In this document: positions 8,280 through 18,279 of the stretch, one piece after another
How positions within the stretch are numbered: position 1 is the stretch's first letter
Layout of the letters: every line of letters starts with the position of its first letter
NCBI RefSeq assembly: GCF_001423495.1
Contig: NZ_LMOG01000018.1
Span: forward strand, 564,125-628,124
Direction of reading: 5' to 3'
Length of the DNA: 64,000 nt
From: Xanthomonas sp. Leaf131
GTDB taxonomy: Bacteria > Pseudomonadota > Gammaproteobacteria > Xanthomonadales > Xanthomonadaceae
Made by a program: the position numbers and the translations under genes
The notes under the pieces: model-generated
What the model was told of the DNA's origin: nothing
What the model saw: the letters and a program-made list of their open reading frames with translations, nothing else
Databases searched by the model: none

Positions 8280-8398
8280 GCACGAATCGCGCAAACACGG
8301 CAACTTCCAGGCGCGTGACTCAACCCAAGCTGGAGCTGGCACGCCACGCATGCCAGCCCGTCGAAGATGGCTCACCACGCCCGGTGCGGCAGCCCTGC

Positions 8399-9796
8399 CT
8401 ACTTGCCCTTGACGTGCTTCATCAAACGCCGCTTGCGCGCCACCTGCCGTTCGGAGAGCGTGTTCTTTTTGCCCTCGTACGGATTGGCACCTTCGCGGAA
8501 GATGAAACGCACCGGCGTGCCGACCAGCTTGAAGCGCTTGCGGAAGAAGTTCTCCAGATAGCGCTTGTACGACTCCGGCAGCACCTTCAGGCGCGTGCCG
8601 TGCACGATGAAGGTCGGCGGATTTGCGCCACCCGGATGCACGTAACGCAGCTTGGAGACGTGGCCACGGATGCTCGGCGGCGGATTGGTCTCGTAGGCGA
8701 TTTCCAGCGCCTGGTTGACTTCGCTGGTGCTGAACTCGTGCGTGGCCGAGGCGTGCGCGCGGTGAATCGCCTGAAACAGCTCGCGCATGCCCGAGCCGTG
8801 CAACGCGGAGATCCGCACCGCCTCGGCCCAGCTGACAAAGCCCAGCTTGCGCGACAGCAGGTCTTCGGCCTGCGCACGCTGATAGTCGCTCTGCCCATCC
8901 CACTTGTTGATCGCCACCACCAAGGCGCGGCCAGCGTCCAGGATCGCGCCAAGAATGGTCGCGTCCTGATCAGTGACGCCTTCGCCGGCATCGAGCATCA
9001 GCACCGCGACCTGGCATTGTTCGATTGCCTGCAGCGTCTTGAACGCGCTGAATTTCTCCACCGCCTCCTCGACCTTGCCGCGGCGACGCAGGCCGGCCGT
9101 ATCGATCAGGCGGTATTGGCGCCCGTCACGATCCATGTCCACAGCGATCGAATCGCGCGTGGTGCCCGGCACTTCCGAGGCGATCATGCGTTCTTCGCCT
9201 AGCAGGCGATTGACCAGTGTCGACTTGCCCACATTCGGGCGGCCGACAAAGGCGATGCGCACGCGTGCCGGGTCGGTATCCAGCAGCTCGCCGGCACCTT
9301 CGGCAGGCAGGCGCGCACCGACTTCCTCGAGCAGCTCGTCGATGCCCTGCCGATGCGCGGCAGACAACGCCACCACATCGGAGAACCCATAACGCGCGAA
9401 CTCCGAGCGCACGGTTTCTTCGTCGGTGCCGTCGATCTTGTTGATGACCAGCACGGTCGGCCGCGCCAGCTTGCGCAACCAGGCCAGGATCTCGTCGTCG
9501 AGCGAAGATGCGCCTTCGCGGCCATCGACCACGAACAGCACCAGATCGGCTTCGCCGGCTGCGGCACGTGCCTGGCGCGCAGTAGCGCCGGCAAGACCTT
9601 CCTCGTCGCCGGCGATACCGCCGGTATCGACGACGATGAAGGGGCGTTCCTCGTCGAGACGGCAGACCCCGTAGTTACGGTCGCGGGTGACGCCGGGCTG
9701 ATCGTGGACCAGGGCGTCACGGGTGCGCGTCAGCGCATTGAAAATGGTGGACTTGCCGACATTGGGCCGTCCAACCAGGGCGACCAGGGGCAGCAT
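8399..9796 (-). CDS. der: Ribosome biogenesis GTPase Der (EngA)
   Basis: Der is the double-GTPase that assists 50S subunit maturation. The 465-residue protein has two Era-like G domains. The first has [22 protein letters not shown] and NKID; the second, from about residue 175, has [24 protein letters not shown] and NKWDG. A KH-like domain ends with [18 protein letters not shown] and a basic tail. The start at [14 protein letters not shown] is standard; an ATG further upstream would give an unsupported extension overlapping bamB. The gene follows bamB by 10 bases, as in other gamma-proteobacteria. Confidence 0.97.
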   Translation of the reverse strand: MLPLVALVGRPNVGKSTIFNALTRTRDALVHDQPGVTRDRNYGVCRLDEERPFIVVDTGGIAGDEEGLAGATARQARAAAGEADLVLFVVDGREGASSLDDEILAWLRKLARPTVLVINKIDGTDEETVRSEFARYGFSDVVALSAAHRQGIDELLEEVGARLPAEGAGELLDTDPARVRIAFVGRPNVGKSTLVNRLLGEERMIASEVPGTTRDSIAVDMDRDGRQYRLIDTAGLRRRGKVEEAVEKFSAFKTLQAIEQCQVAVLMLDAGEGVTDQDATILGAILDAGRALVVAINKWDGQSDYQRAQAEDLLSRKLGFVSWAEAVRISALHGSGMRELFQAIHRAHASATHEFSTSEVNQALEIAYETNPPPSIRGHVSKLRYVHPGGANPPTFIVHGTRLKVLPESYKRYLENFFRKRFKLVGTPVRFIFREGANPYEGKKNTLSERQVARKRRLMKHVKGK

Positions 9797-9806
9797 CGCG
9801 AAGTCC

Positions 9807-11024
9807 TTATTGTGCCAACCGGAAGGCGGTGATATCGCCATCGGTATTTTGTACCAACAAAATGCCATCCACGACGATCGGCTGCGCCAGCAGCGTGTCG
9901 CGTCCAGCGCGAGCGCGCGCGGCCAGTGCACCGTCGCTGAGTTTCAGCCAGTGCAGATAGCCTTTGTAATCGCCAACCACGGCGTAATCGCCCTGGATAG
10001 CCACACCGGTCAGGGAGCGGCGTGCAAGAGCAGCCTGCGACCACATCGCCGCACCGCTGCTCTTGTCCAGACCCCACACCGAACCGGCGTTATCGGACAC
10101 CACCACCACACTGGACGACACGCCAACGCCACCGGCGCCGCCGTGATCGCGCGTCCACAAAGGACGGCCGCTCGGGCCTTCCAGTGCGAGGGTTTCGTTC
10201 TTGAAGCTGGTCGCATACAGCGTGGTGCCGTCGAGTACCGGGGCACCGTCCACGTCGGACATGCGTTCCAGCTCGGTACGGCCTTCCGGCACGCCAATGG
10301 CCTGTTCCCACAACGGGCGGCCGTCCTGCAGTGCCAACGCACTCAAGGTGCCGCTGTCGTTGCCGACGAACACAACGCCCGGGCCGGTCACGATCGGCGC
10401 ATTGCCGCGCACCGACAAGGTCGGACCTTCTTCGGCATGGAACCAGCGACGTTCACCGGTGGCCGCATCGAAGGCGCTGACGCGACCGTCGTTGCTGCGC
10501 ACCAGCACCAGATTCTGCGCAATGGCCGGTGCGGCGATGACTTCGTTCGGCACCTTGGCGCGCCACTTTTCGGTGCCGTCGGCCTGGTTCAACGCAATCA
10601 CGTCGCCAGATAGCGTGCCGATCACCACCAGGCCTTCGCCAACGCCGGGGCCACCGGACAGACGCTGCTTGAACTTGCGATCGTTGCGCTCTTCTTTCTT
10701 GGGCTTGTATTCCCACACGCGCTTGCCGGTCTGCAGGTCCAATGCCTCCACGCCACCGGTGATCGCCGAGGCGTACACCTTGCCATCGGCCACGGCCGGG
10801 CGCTGACGCACGCCGATATGGCCTTCGCCCTTGCCCACGCCGGTGGACCACAGCTTGTCCACTTTGACCGACGGCTCGAACTTGACCAGCTCGGCAGGTT
10901 CCTGCGCCTTCTTGGCGGCAGCATCCTTCCCCGCAAACCAACCCTTGACCGTGCTGCAACCGGCCAGCGACACGCCCATCAGGGCGATCAATGCAATGCG
11001 CTTGTACATATCAACCTGCTTCAT
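9807..11024 (-). CDS. bamB: Outer-membrane assembly lipoprotein BamB
   Basis: BamB is the beta-propeller lipoprotein of the BAM complex that inserts outer-membrane beta-barrels. A signal peptide with lipobox ([11 protein letters not shown], Cys lipidated) is followed by repeated PQQ-like blades, seen as [49 protein letters not shown] and [14 protein letters not shown]. The stop of yfgM and the ATG at 11024 overlap as TGATG. A second candidate start at 11009 ([10 protein letters not shown], preceded by GCAGG) gives a more typical signal peptide, so the true start is one of these two. Confidence 0.94.
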   Translation of the reverse strand: MKQVDMYKRIALIALMGVSLAGCSTVKGWFAGKDAAAKKAQEPAELVKFEPSVKVDKLWSTGVGKGEGHIGVRQRPAVADGKVYASAITGGVEALDLQTGKRVWEYKPKKEERNDRKFKQRLSGGPGVGEGLVVIGTLSGDVIALNQADGTEKWRAKVPNEVIAAPAIAQNLVLVRSNDGRVSAFDAATGERRWFHAEEGPTLSVRGNAPIVTGPGVVFVGNDSGTLSALALQDGRPLWEQAIGVPEGRTELERMSDVDGAPVLDGTTLYATSFKNETLALEGPSGRPLWTRDHGGAGGVGVSSSVVVVSDNAGSVWGLDKSSGAAMWSQAALARRSLTGVAIQGDYAVVGDYKGYLHWLKLSDGALAARARAGRDTLLAQPIVVDGILLVQNTDGDITAFRLAQ

Positions 11025-11662
11025 CAAATCGGCTCCGCCGGATCGGGCACTTTGCCGCCCACATCCATCAGCTTGGTTTCCAGCAGACGGCGCTGCGGCG
11101 AGGCCACATCCACCGTAGTCAGTGCCTTGGTGTAGAGCGCACGCGCTTCATCCGGCTTGCCCTGCACGACCAGCGCATCGGCGCGGATCTCCAGACTGGT
11201 GTGATCCTGCGCATCGGCCAGCAGCTTGATCGCTTCGTCCGGCTTGCCGCTTTCGGTCAACACGCGCGCCAGGCGCTGCTGCACGATCTGCTTGAGCTCG
11301 CCCTCGGCAGGCACCTCGCGCAATGTCTTGATCGCTTCGGCGTTCTTGCCGGCATCCACCTGTGCCTTGGCCAGACGCAGCGCAGCCAGCTCGGCGTAGA
11401 TACCGCCCTTGCCGTCATCGAGCGCCACGATGTCCTTGGCAGCCTTGTCCAGGTCCTTGCCCTGGATGGACTTCACCACCGCCTCGTAACGGGTATTGGC
11501 TTCCACCGATTGGGTGTTGGTGTGCTTCTGCCACCACTGCCAGCCCAGGATCAGGGCCAGTCCAACCACGACGCCGCCCACCAGCCCTGCGCCATTCTTT
11601 CTCAACCAGGAACGAACGCGTTCGCCTTGTTCGTGTTCGTCCAGCAGATCGTCGATCGCCAT
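11024..11662 (-). CDS. yfgM: YfgM-like periplasmic tetratricopeptide-type protein
   Basis: The 212-residue protein has a short cytoplasmic start (MAIDDLLDEHEQGERVRSWL), one membrane helix at about residues 25-44 (GAGLVGGVVVGLALILGW), and a periplasmic domain of helical repeats (AELAALRLAKAQVDAGKNAE, LARVLTESGKPDEAI). YfgM/AncA proteins are ancillary to the SecYEG translocon and periplasmic chaperones in E. coli. The gene lies directly upstream of bamB, overlapping it by one base, exactly as in related bacteria. The in-frame extension beyond this Met was rejected because it lacks family similarity. Confidence 0.9.
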   Translation of the reverse strand: MAIDDLLDEHEQGERVRSWLRKNGAGLVGGVVVGLALILGWQWWQKHTNTQSVEANTRYEAVVKSIQGKDLDKAAKDIVALDDGKGGIYAELAALRLAKAQVDAGKNAEAIKTLREVPAEGELKQIVQQRLARVLTESGKPDEAIKLLADAQDHTSLEIRADALVVQGKPDEARALYTKALTTVDVASPQRRLLETKLMDVGGKVPDPAEPI

Positions 11663-11732
11663 GCGTACTCTCGCTCCGTCGTCCCGGAGGCGCGGAACAT
11701 CAATAGGGAAAAATGAAAAACCGCAGTCCGCT

Positions 11733-12599
11733 TCACTCGGAAGCAGGTACCACGGAGCCGTCGGAGGATACCGCAAAACGTGCCACGTTAGCGCGCTGGA
11801 ACGGTTTCACATCGACGATACTGCCGCCTTGCTGAACCTCTACCGCCGAGGCATTGCCCAGCACGACGCGACCCACCTGCCCTGGCGAGTAACTGCGACG
11901 TTCGCCGGCACGGATCAGGGCTTTTTCGACCGCACTGCCATCCGGTGCCAGGATCTGCACCCAACTGTCGCCACTGAAACTCAACGACAAACTGCCGCCA
12001 CTGGCAGCGGCAGCCGCAGCCGCAGAAGGCTCGGCGTCAGGCGTGGCACGCGGCACCGGCGTCATCGACGCGATATAGGGCGCCGGCTGCTCACGCGGCG
12101 TGCCTATCGGCTGAGCTGCGCCGGCAGTGGGCGTACCGGTCTTTGCCGCTTCCGGCACGCTGTCCAGCGAGACCGTGCTCGGCGCCCGGCCATCCAGATG
12201 CGAGCGGGTCGCATACCAGACCGGCACCGCGAAGACTCCGGTGATCACGACATACATCGCCTTGCGCGCAGTACTTTCGAGAATGCGGCGCGCACGCGGC
12301 GTATGCGTGTGGCTGACCAGGGTGACCGGTTCGACCGGCGCAATGGTTGCCTGCAGCAACAACGGCTCCAGATCCACATGCAGCAGACGCGCATAGCTGC
12401 GCAACTGGCCGCGCACGAACACCGGCGCGCCAAGGCGCTGCCATTCTTCCTGCTCCAACGAACGCACCACGTGTGCCGGCATGCGCAGCTTGCCGGCGAC
12501 ATCGTCCACGCTCAAACCTGCTGCTTCGCGCGCCTCGCGCAAATGCTGTCCGCAGCCCTTTTCCTGCTCGAAAGGGTTCGGATGGGAATCATTGATCAC
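11733..12599 (-). CDS. rodZ: RodZ-like helix-turn-helix membrane protein
   Basis: Residues about 18-85 form an Xre-type helix-turn-helix (GQHLREAREAAGLSVDDVAG, then HVVRSLEQEEW), followed by a basic stretch (PRARRILESTARK) and one membrane helix near 112-130 (YVVITGVFAVPVWYA). A Pro/Ala-rich linker leads to the C-terminal DUF4115-like beta domain (LSLSFSGDSWVQILAPDGS). RodZ links MreB to the elongation machinery and sets rod shape. It overlaps pilF by 4 bases (ATGA). In Pseudomonas and E. coli, rodZ is followed by ispG and hisS; both are missing here. Confidence 0.92.
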   Translation of the reverse strand: MINDSHPNPFEQEKGCGQHLREAREAAGLSVDDVAGKLRMPAHVVRSLEQEEWQRLGAPVFVRGQLRSYARLLHVDLEPLLLQATIAPVEPVTLVSHTHTPRARRILESTARKAMYVVITGVFAVPVWYATRSHLDGRAPSTVSLDSVPEAAKTGTPTAGAAQPIGTPREQPAPYIASMTPVPRATPDAEPSAAAAAAASGGSLSLSFSGDSWVQILAPDGSAVEKALIRAGERRSYSPGQVGRVVLGNASAVEVQQGGSIVDVKPFQRANVARFAVSSDGSVVPASE

Positions 12600-13393
12600 A
12601 ATGCATTGGCCCCGGAGTTGGCGGTCGCTGCGTCAGGAAATTCCTTGACCAACCGCTGTTGGTAACGGCCGGCGGCTACCTTGTCGCCCAGCCCTTGCTC
12701 AATCTGAATGGCGAGTTGTAACACGGAAGCAGTGACCGGTGCAGCCGCAAGACGCCTTTCGATAAAGGCGCGCGCTTCGAAATAGGTCTTTCGCCCAGCT
12801 TCATAGCGCGCCATTGATTCGAGCGCGTATGCACTGACCGGATCCAGCTCCAACGCCTTATGGAGATCGCGTACAGCGCGCTCGGATTGCCCAGCCTGCA
12901 ACGCGCAGCCACCCGAATTGGCCAACGCAGGCGCCGGTGGATAATTCGGATCCTGCAGCGCGCGATCAAACCAGGTCAGAGACTCAAGTACGTTGCCGTT
13001 CGTACACAGCCAAGCACCATAGTTGTTGAGAACATCACCACGTTGCGGCGCGAGTTCTGCAGTACGGCGATACGTCTCACCGGCTGCCGGATTGCCCTGC
13101 CCCTGCTGAATCACACCCAGAAACATCAATGCGTCAACCGAATTGGGGGTCTTCTTTAGAACCTCACGCACCAATTGCTCAGCGGCGGCATAGTCGCCAC
13201 TTTGCAGGCGATTGTTCGCAAGGCCAAGCTTTTGTTCCAGTGCAATCCGTTCACGAGTTGCCGCGCTGTCACGGAAATCGTAACTCGGCGCCACTTGCTC
13301 CACGCTCCTGGCCTTGGCATTACGCCCACCGCAACCGACCGCGCTCAGCGCGATCGCCACGGCCGCCATGACCGCGAGATCACGCTGCCGCAT
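12596..13393 (-). CDS. pilF: Type IV pilus biogenesis lipoprotein PilF/PilW
   Basis: The 265-residue protein has a lipoprotein signal ([12 protein letters not shown]) and a series of TPR repeats ([52 protein letters not shown]). PilF is the pilotin that brings the PilQ secretin to the outer membrane. The location between rlmN and rodZ matches the Pseudomonas order. Its start overlaps the rlmN end by 14 bases, and its stop overlaps the rodZ start by 4. Confidence 0.92.
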   Translation of the reverse strand: MRQRDLAVMAAVAIALSAVGCGGRNAKARSVEQVAPSYDFRDSAATRERIALEQKLGLANNRLQSGDYAAAEQLVREVLKKTPNSVDALMFLGVIQQGQGNPAAGETYRRTAELAPQRGDVLNNYGAWLCTNGNVLESLTWFDRALQDPNYPPAPALANSGGCALQAGQSERAVRDLHKALELDPVSAYALESMARYEAGRKTYFEARAFIERRLAAAPVTASVLQLAIQIEQGLGDKVAAGRYQQRLVKEFPDAATANSGANAL

Positions 13394-14585
13394 CTCGACC
13401 GGCCTGCCCTTCCAGGGTGCGCAAAAAGTCCGCTTGGCGACGGGTGCGGTCCATGACCTGCCCCTTGAGCTGTCCGCAGGCGGCGTCGATGTCGTCGCCC
13501 CGCGTGCGGCGAACCATCGTCAACACCTGTGCGTCGAGCAGAATCTTCTGGAATGCGCGGATCTCGGTTTCGCCCGAACGTTCGTAGCGCGTGCCCGGGA
13601 ACGGATTGAACGGAATCAGGTTGACCTTGCCGGCGTCCTTGGATTGCACCGCATTGTCGAACTGACGCATCAAGCGGGCCAGCTGACGCGCATGCTCCGG
13701 CTGGTCGTTGATGCCCTTCATCAAGGTGTATTCGAAGGTGACCGAATCGCGCTTCTTGTTGCCGCGCAGATAGCGCGCACACGACTCCATCAATTCAGCG
13801 ATCGGGTACTTCTTGTTCAACGGCACCAGGGTTTCGCGCAGCGCATCGTTGGCGGCATGCAGGGACACCGCCAGCGAGACATCGCTCTCGGTCGACAGCC
13901 GGTCGATCATCGGCACCAGGCCCGAGGTCGACAGCGTCACCCGCTTGCTGGCCAGGCCGTAGCCCAGATCGTCGCGCATCACGCTCATCGCGCGCACGAC
14001 GTTGTCGAAATTCATCAACGGCTCGCCCATGCCCATCATCACCACATTGGTGAGACGGCGCTGCTGGTGCGGCACGTTGCCCAGGTGGCGCGCCGCTACC
14101 CACACCTGCCCGACGATCTCGGCGGTGGTGAGGTTGCGGTTGAAGCCCTGGGTGGCGGTCGAACAGAACGTGCAGTTCAAACCGCAGCCGACCTGGGAGG
14201 ACACGCACAGCGTGCCGCGGCCCTTGTCGGGGATATACACCGTCTCGATCGCGTTCTTGCCGTCGGTGCCCATGGCCAGTAGCCACTTGTGGGTGCCGTC
14301 GGTGGAAGGCTTGTCGAACACGACAGTCGGGACGAGAACCTCGGCGTGCTGGTGCAACTTCGCACGCAGCGCCTTGCCGAGGTCCGTCATCTGATCGAAA
14401 TCGGTGACGTAGCGATGGTGAATCCACTTCATCACCTGATGGGCACGGTAACGCGCTTCGCCGAGCGTGTCGGCGAAGAAGCGCTCCAGTCCCTCGCGGT
14501 CGAGGTCGAGCAGGTTCTGCTTGCGCAGTTCCGAGGTACGGACAGGGACGTCCTGCAGCACGGAGGGGATCACGACCTCATTCAC
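13380..14585 (-). CDS. rlmN: Dual-specificity 23S rRNA/tRNA adenine-C2 methyltransferase RlmN
   Basis: RlmN is a radical-SAM enzyme that makes m2A2503 in 23S rRNA and m2A37 in some tRNAs. The [4Fe-4S] motif [11 protein letters not shown] is at about residue 128. MGMGEPLMN, the [11 protein letters not shown] block and the C-terminal [14 protein letters not shown] segment (with the methyl-carrying Cys) are present. The 401-residue length is slightly above the usual 370-390. It lies 18 bases downstream of ndk on the same strand. Confidence 0.96.
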   Translation of the reverse strand: MNEVVIPSVLQDVPVRTSELRKQNLLDLDREGLERFFADTLGEARYRAHQVMKWIHHRYVTDFDQMTDLGKALRAKLHQHAEVLVPTVVFDKPSTDGTHKWLLAMGTDGKNAIETVYIPDKGRGTLCVSSQVGCGLNCTFCSTATQGFNRNLTTAEIVGQVWVAARHLGNVPHQQRRLTNVVMMGMGEPLMNFDNVVRAMSVMRDDLGYGLASKRVTLSTSGLVPMIDRLSTESDVSLAVSLHAANDALRETLVPLNKKYPIAELMESCARYLRGNKKRDSVTFEYTLMKGINDQPEHARQLARLMRQFDNAVQSKDAGKVNLIPFNPFPGTRYERSGETEIRAFQKILLDAQVLTMVRRTRGDDIDAACGQLKGQVMDRTRRQADFLRTLEGQAGRDAAA

Positions 14586-14603
14586 GATTCGACTCTCTCG
14601 GCC

Positions 14604-15029
14604 TCAGCGCGAGACCACTTCAGTAGCGGCAAAGAAATACGCGACTTCGTTGGCAGCGTTCTCGACCGAATCCGAGCCGTGGGCGGCGTTGGCATCGATC
14701 GAATCGGCGAAGTCGGCGCGGATGGTGCCCGGCGCAGCGTCCTTGGGATTGGTCGCGCCCAGCAGGTCACGGTGTGCAGCAACGGCGTTCTCGCCTTCCA
14801 GCGCCTGGATCACCACCGGGCCGGAGATCATGAACTCGACCAGCGCGTTGAAGAACGGACGCTCGCGATGCACGGCGTAGAAGCCTTCGGCTTCGCGACG
14901 CGACAACTGCTTGTACTTGGCGGCCACGATCTTCAGGCCGGCCTTTTCGAAGCGGCTGTAGATTTCGCCGATGACGTTCTTGGCGACGGCATCGGGCTTG
15001 ATGATGGACAGGGTGCGCTCCAGCGCCAT
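14604..15029 (-). CDS. ndk: Nucleoside diphosphate kinase
   Basis: Ndk transfers the gamma-phosphate between nucleoside triphosphates and diphosphates through a phospho-His. The 141-residue protein begins [20 protein letters not shown] and carries the active-site NAAHGSDS with the catalytic His, and GTIRADFA. It is the first gene of the minus-strand run ndk-rlmN-pilF-rodZ-yfgM-bamB-der. A ribosome binding site (CGGAGAT) precedes the ATG. A hairpin plus seven-U tract lies about 50 bases upstream. Confidence 0.97.
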   Translation of the reverse strand: MALERTLSIIKPDAVAKNVIGEIYSRFEKAGLKIVAAKYKQLSRREAEGFYAVHRERPFFNALVEFMISGPVVIQALEGENAVAAHRDLLGATNPKDAAPGTIRADFADSIDANAAHGSDSVENAANEVAYFFAATEVVSR

Positions 15030-15077
15030 GGGAAGATCTCCGTTGGGCGGGCCACTTGAAGACCCGAGGTTATCATG

Positions 15078-15102
15078 AAAAAAACCCGCGTCAAAACGCG
15101 GG
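15078..15102 (-). terminator. Intrinsic-terminator-like hairpin upstream of ndk
   Basis: On the minus strand CCCGCG-UUUUGA-CGCGGG is followed by seven U residues. It reads as a terminator in the same direction as ndk but ends about 50 bases before the ndk ATG. No annotated minus-strand gene lies upstream, so it may be an attenuator, the end of a small RNA, or a block to antisense transcription from the fad region. Confidence 0.75.
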
Positions 15103-15213
15103 CTTAGGCTTCTTTGCGATGGTCAATTCTATCTCTTAGTGACGGCCTTTGCACACCGCCCCCTGAATTGTGCTGCATTGCCGCATGACCCGGCCGGCGT
15201 TCGGCCCGTAAAC

Positions 15214-15229
15214 TCAAACAATCGTTTGA
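15214..15229. promoter_or_regulatory. Predicted PsrA-type operator TCAAAC-N4-GTTTGA
   Basis: TCAAACAATCGTTTGA is a perfect 6-4-6 inverted repeat. It contains CAAAC-N4-GTTTG, which agrees with the published Pseudomonas PsrA box (G/C)AAAC(N2-4)GTTT(G/C). It ends 18 bases before the regulator ATG, so it is expected to mediate autorepression and control of the downstream fad genes. Binding is inferred. Confidence 0.8.
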
Positions 15230-15247
15230 TTGAGTTCCGCCCCGCGC

Positions 15248-15880
15248 ATGCCCAAGCCCGCCCACTTCTCCACCAAGGACCGCATCCTCGGCGCGGCCGA
15301 GGAGCTGTTCGCCCAACACGGCTTCGCCGGGACCTCGCTGCGCCAGCTGACCACCCAGGCCGACGTCAATATCGCGGCGGTCAATTACCACTTCGGCTCC
15401 AAGGAGAACCTGGTCAACGAGGTGTTCCGCCGCCGCATGGACGAGATGACCACCGCGCGGTTGCAGCAATTGGAGACCGCCAAGCGGGCGCATCCGGGCG
15501 AGCTCACCGCGGTGCTGGCGGCCTTCGTCGAGCCGGCCCTGGCGATGGCGCAGGACCGCCAGACCGGTGGCGCCTTCGTGCGCGTGATCGCACGTGCCTA
15601 TGCCGAAAAGAACGACAACCTGCGCAAATTCCTGTCCGATCACTACGGACATGTGCTGCGCGAATTCGGCAAGGCCATCGCGGCCTGCGTGCCGGGCCTG
15701 AGCAAGGAAGAGTTGTACTGGCGCCTGGATTTCCTCGCCGGTGCGCTGACCTATGCGATGGCCGATTTCGGCCTCATCAAACGCCCGGCCGGCGTCAGCG
15801 AGGCCGACCACCGTGCGCATGCCGCGCGCGAATTAATTCGTTTTGCGGAACCTGGTTTCCGTACCCATTCCACACCGTAG
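15248..15880 (+). CDS. psrA: TetR-family regulator of the PsrA type
   Basis: The 210-residue protein has an N-terminal TetR helix-turn-helix (DRILGAAEELFAQHGFAGTS, then NIAAVNYHFGSKENLVNEVF), and its C-terminal half resembles Pseudomonas PsrA (ELYWRLDFLAGALTYAM). PsrA senses long-chain fatty acids or acyl-CoA and represses beta-oxidation genes. The gene sits 25 bases upstream of the bifunctional beta-oxidation gene and just after a PsrA-like operator, so it likely represses its own operon until fatty acids are present. A TTG 18 bases earlier is an alternative start, but it would lie within one base of the operator. Confidence 0.86.
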   Translation: MPKPAHFSTKDRILGAAEELFAQHGFAGTSLRQLTTQADVNIAAVNYHFGSKENLVNEVFRRRMDEMTTARLQQLETAKRAHPGELTAVLAAFVEPALAMAQDRQTGGAFVRVIARAYAEKNDNLRKFLSDHYGHVLREFGKAIAACVPGLSKEELYWRLDFLAGALTYAMADFGLIKRPAGVSEADHRAHAARELIRFAEPGFRTHSTP

Positions 15881-15905
15881 TCGCTCACACCAAAGGCTCA
15901 TCGCT

Positions 15906-18278
15906 ATGTCCAATCCGTTGCTAGTCCGTCGTGCCGCCGTGCTCGGTGCCGGCGTCATGGGCGCGCAGATCGCCGCGCACCTCACCAACGCCGGTGTCGA
16001 CACCGTGCTGTTCGACTTGCCTGCCAAGGAGGGTCCTGCCGACGGCATCGTGCTCAAGGCCATCGCCAACCTCGGCAAGCTCAGCCCTGCCCCGCTGGCC
16101 AGCAAGGCGCTGGCCGAAGCGATCACGCCGGCCAACTACGAGAGTGGTCTGGAACAGCTGCGCGATTGCGATCTGATCATCGAAGCGATCGCCGAACGCA
16201 TGGACTGGAAGCAGGACCTGTACAAGAAGATCGCCCCGTTCGTGGCCGATCACGCCGTACTCGCCTCCAACACGTCGGGCCTTGGCATCAACAAGCTCTC
16301 CGACGTGCTGCCGGAACAGTTGCGTCACCGTTTCTGCGGCGTGCATTTCTTCAACCCGCCGCGTTACATGCATCTGGCCGAGCTGATTCCGGCCAAGGGC
16401 ACCGACAAGGCCGTGCTCGAAGGCCTGGAAGCCTTCCTGGTCACCACGCTAGGCAAGGGCGTGGTGTATGCGAAAGACACCCCGAACTTCATCGGCAACC
16501 GCATCGGCGTGTTCTCGATTCTGGCCACCATCCACCACACCGCCGAGTTCGGCCTGGGCTTCGATGAAGTCGATGCGCTGACAGGCCCGCTGGTCGGGCG
16601 ACCGAAGTCAGCGACCTACCGCACCTCGGACGTGGTCGGTCTGGACACCATGGCCCATGTAATCAAGACCATGGGCGACACCCTGCCCGACGATCCGTGG
16701 CACCAGTACTTCAAGTCGCCGAAGTGGCTGGATGCGCTGATCGGCAAAGGCGCGCTTGGCCAGAAGGTCGGTGCCGGCATCTTCCGCAAGCTCGGCAAGG
16801 ACATCGTGGTGCTGGACCTGGAAAAGCAGGATTACCGTATCGCCGATCGCAGCGCCGCACCGGAAGTGGTCGAAATTCTCAAGATCAAGAATCCGGCCGA
16901 AAAGTTCGCAAAACTGCGCGAAAGCCAGCACCCGCAGGCGCAGTTTCTGTGGGCCAGTTTCCGCGATCTGTTCCACTACAGCGCCTTCCATCTGGCCGAC
17001 ATCGCCGAAACCGCGCGTGACGTGGATCTGGCGATCCGCTGGGGCTACGGCTGGTCGCTCGGCCCGTTCGAGACCTGGCAGGCCGCCGGCTGGAAGCAGG
17101 TGGCGCAGTGGATTGCCGAAGATATCTCCAACGGCAAGAGCATGAGCAGCGCGCCGTTGCCGAACTGGGTGTTCGACGGCCGCGACGGCGTGCATGCGGC
17201 CGAAGGCTCGTACAGCCCGGCGCGCGATGCCAAGCTGCCGCGCTCGGCATTGCCGGTCTACAAGCGTCAGCGCTTCCCCGATCCGCTGCTGGGCGAGCAG
17301 TTCTCCGCGGGCGAGACGGTGTTCGAAAACGACGGCGTGCGGATGTGGCACGACGGCGACGACATCGCAGTGGTCAGCTTCAAGACCAAGATGAACACCG
17401 TCTCCGACCACGTACTCAACGGTCTGCAGGACGTCGTTGGCCGCGCCGAAAAAGACTTCGCCGGGCTGGTGATCTGGCAGCAGAAGGAGCCCTTCTCCGC
17501 CGGCGCGGATCTGGCTGGTGCCTTGGGTCTGCTGCAGGCCGGCAAGGTCGATGCGTTCGAAGCGCTGGTCGCCAATTTCCAGGCCACCAGTCAGCGCATC
17601 AAGTACGCGCAGGTGCCGGTGATATCGGCCGTGCGTGGGCTGGCGCTGGGCGGCGGTTGCGAGTTCCAGATGCATAGCGCCAAGACGGTGGCCTCGCTGG
17701 AAAGCTACATCGGCCTGGTCGAAGCCGGCGTCGGCCTACTGCCGGCCGGCGGCGGGTTGAAGGAAATCGCGGTACGGGCCTCGATTGCGGCCGGTCCGGG
17801 CGGCGATGTGTTCGCCGAGCTGAAGAAGACCTTCGAAACCATCGCGATGGCCAAGGTCTCCAACTCGGCGGTCAACGCCCAGGAACTGGGCCTGCTGCGC
17901 GGCACCGACAAGATCGTGTTCAACAGCTTCGAGGCGCTGCACATCGCCAAGGCCGAAGCGCGCGCACTGGCCGAAGGCGGCTACCGCGCCCCACTGCCGG
18001 CACGTCGCATCCAGGTCGCCGGCGACGTCGGCATCGCCACATTCAAGATGCTGCTGGTCAACATGCTGGAAGGCCGCTTCATCAGCGAATACGACTACGA
18101 AATCGCCACCCGCATTGCCACAGTGATGTGCGGCGGCGAAGTCGATCGCGGCGCGCTGGTCGACGAGGAATGGCTGCTCAAGCTGGAGCGCAAGCACTTC
18201 GTCGAACTGGCCCAGCAGGAAAAGACCCAGGCGCGGATTGGGCACATGCTCAAGACGGGTAAGCCGTTGAGGAACTGA
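15906..18278 (+). CDS. fadB: Bifunctional 3-hydroxyacyl-CoA dehydrogenase / enoyl-CoA hydratase (FadN-type order)
   Basis: The 790-residue enzyme starts with a 3-hydroxyacyl-CoA dehydrogenase (AVLGAGVMGAQIAAHL for NAD, then GVHFFNPPRYMHLAELIP with the catalytic His, and TPNFIGNRIGVF). It ends with an enoyl-CoA hydratase domain from about residue 480 (RGLALGGGCEFQMHSA and YIGLVEAGVGLLPAGGG, each with a catalytic Glu). E. coli FadB has the opposite domain order; this one matches Bacillus FadN. It catalyses the two middle steps of beta-oxidation, and fadA downstream completes the cycle. The start ATG lies 25 bases after the regulator stop. Confidence 0.93.
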   Translation: MSNPLLVRRAAVLGAGVMGAQIAAHLTNAGVDTVLFDLPAKEGPADGIVLKAIANLGKLSPAPLASKALAEAITPANYESGLEQLRDCDLIIEAIAERMDWKQDLYKKIAPFVADHAVLASNTSGLGINKLSDVLPEQLRHRFCGVHFFNPPRYMHLAELIPAKGTDKAVLEGLEAFLVTTLGKGVVYAKDTPNFIGNRIGVFSILATIHHTAEFGLGFDEVDALTGPLVGRPKSATYRTSDVVGLDTMAHVIKTMGDTLPDDPWHQYFKSPKWLDALIGKGALGQKVGAGIFRKLGKDIVVLDLEKQDYRIADRSAAPEVVEILKIKNPAEKFAKLRESQHPQAQFLWASFRDLFHYSAFHLADIAETARDVDLAIRWGYGWSLGPFETWQAAGWKQVAQWIAEDISNGKSMSSAPLPNWVFDGRDGVHAAEGSYSPARDAKLPRSALPVYKRQRFPDPLLGEQFSAGETVFENDGVRMWHDGDDIAVVSFKTKMNTVSDHVLNGLQDVVGRAEKDFAGLVIWQQKEPFSAGADLAGALGLLQAGKVDAFEALVANFQATSQRIKYAQVPVISAVRGLALGGGCEFQMHSAKTVASLESYIGLVEAGVGLLPAGGGLKEIAVRASIAAGPGGDVFAELKKTFETIAMAKVSNSAVNAQELGLLRGTDKIVFNSFEALHIAKAEARALAEGGYRAPLPARRIQVAGDVGIATFKMLLVNMLEGRFISEYDYEIATRIATVMCGGEVDRGALVDEEWLLKLERKHFVELAQQEKTQARIGHMLKTGKPLRN

Positions 18279-18279
18279 G

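Noticed and set aside
15104-15820. Minus-strand frame antisense to psrA
   Set aside because: It is a shadow of the TetR regulator and ends in the terminator-like hairpin; no family similarity.
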